The notes under the pieces: generated by a model
The model's database searches: none
The model's input: only the letters and a program-made list of their open reading frames with translations
What the model was told of the DNA's origin: nothing
Position numbers and translations under genes: made by a program
NCBI GenBank assembly: GCA_963575745.1
Contig: CAUYUJ010020161.1
Coordinates: 7,501 to 71,500 of the forward strand
DNA from: Prorocentrum cordatum
Taxonomy: Eukaryota > Sar > Dinophyceae > Prorocentrales > Prorocentraceae
Direction: 5' to 3'
Length of the DNA stretch: 64,000 nucleotides
Shown here: positions 63,457 to 64,000 of the stretch, piece by piece
How the letters are laid out: the number at the start of each line of letters is the position of its first letter
How positions within the stretch are numbered: position 1 is the first letter of the stretch

Positions 63457-63528
63457 CTGGCCTTCGGGACGCTCGACGAGTGCGTCCGCGGCGAGACGTT
63501 TGGCCGCAGCGGGCTGCAGCAGGTCCAG
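63457..63528 (+). CDS. VPS51: VPS51, C-terminal exon
   Basis: Twenty-four codons, LAFGTLDECVRGETFGRSGL then QQVQ, between TTGCAG and GTGAGC. Animal VPS51 has [22 protein letters not shown] at the corresponding place near the C-terminus, a close match. It enters in phase 0 whereas the exon at 51786 leaves in phase 2, so at least one exon between them was not found. The rest of the C-terminus must lie beyond the window or go unrecognised. Confidence 0.8.
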
Positions 63529-63722
63529 GTGAGCCAGGGGTGGAGGAAGCTCGTCGATATATCCGGCTGCCTGTGGCAAATTTCTCGAGAGAACGCTAAC
63601 ATGGATCAAGGCGCGTGGATCAGCGACGGGTTCCGTTCCCATGCACACTCGGCGCGCGTTGTCGCCCAATGAGGCGGTATTGGCCTCATGTGTCGGGGGT
63701 GCCTCTCCGATCCATGTTAGCG

Positions 63723-63854
63723 TTAAGTCGGGCGTGTCCCTCTACAGGAGGCATACTATTTGTTGTCGATTGTCTTTTGATTATTTTTGAGTATGCTGCG
63801 ACTGTTCTTTGTTTTTCGTCCAGAATCCGCCTGAGGAGGACATGCCCGACCTAA
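63723..63854. mobile_element. MITE family A, copy 3, in the last visible VPS51 intron
   Basis: Ends TTAAGTCGGGC and TTAGGTCGGGC, with GTGTCCCTCTACAGG inside the left end. Exact 8-bp duplication TGTTAGCG (63715-63722, 63855-63862). 132 bp. 63863-64000 shows no feature. Confidence 0.9.
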
Positions 63855-64000
63855 TGTTAGCGTGCGCCCGAGTTCCGCCACCGTGCCAGCCCAGCGCCTT
63901 GAGTGGCGACTGCTCGGGGGGCGCACGGGATCGGAGGAGCCCAAGTTATCCAAGGTTTCTTTGTTCCGTACAGGCTCCAGAGAGGGGGGTCAGGGGGGCC

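Noticed and set aside
1-64000. tRNA, rRNA or spliced-leader RNA genes
   Set aside because: No cloverleaf-like or rRNA sequence was noticed. The leader at 2691 is not followed by a GT donor and so is a relict, not an SL RNA gene.

Overview
The window looks like nuclear DNA of a dinoflagellate. Four things point there: two copies of a near-exact 22-nt dinoflagellate spliced-leader relict (2691-2712 and 10036-10057), GC-rich non-coding DNA full of microsatellites, introns whose boundaries fit GA-AG and GC-AG as well as GT-AG, and tyrosine-recombinase retrotransposons next to decayed LINEs. I cannot name the genus. Host genes cover very little of the window; most of it is mobile or repetitive DNA.

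Layout. 1-1376: one exon of a DEAD-box RNA helicase (DDX56/Dbp9-like, motif Ia) followed by two MITEs. 1377-13533: a 7.3-kb tandem duplication. Each unit holds an 18-bp minisatellite, a retroposed copy of a spliced-leader mRNA for a small secreted cysteine-rich protein, and a tyrosine-recombinase retrotransposon. 13534-13633 is an assembly gap. 13640-21818: a third, nearly full-length retrotransposon with membrane/gag, RT-RNase H, tyrosine recombinase and cytosine-methyltransferase-like regions, and split direct repeats A1...B1-A2-B2. 21.9-37.3 kb: minisatellites, microsatellites and a 90-bp satellite whose two monomer types alternate; no host gene recognised.

37890 to at least 63528: one very large gene for VPS51, the GARP/EARP tethering subunit, read from seven recognisable exons; it runs past the right edge of my ability to follow it. 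Its introns are the main finding. Several are made of short inverted-repeat elements, and target-site duplications fall at the exon-intron boundaries. Intron 2 is one element (family L, 8-bp duplication) into which others have inserted (J with K inside it, and A). Intron 4 is family A (8-bp duplication) with family C inserted at its edge (4-bp duplication). Intron 3 is family O with family P inside. Intron 5 opens exactly at a family B element. The same families recur elsewhere in the window, so the locus appears to record transposons turning into introns (introners). The later giant introns also hold two decayed LINEs, MITEs, satellites, an eroded membrane-protein region and a possible minus-strand exon.

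All functional calls rest on reading motifs by eye. Exon edges are inferred from reading frame and splice dinucleotides.
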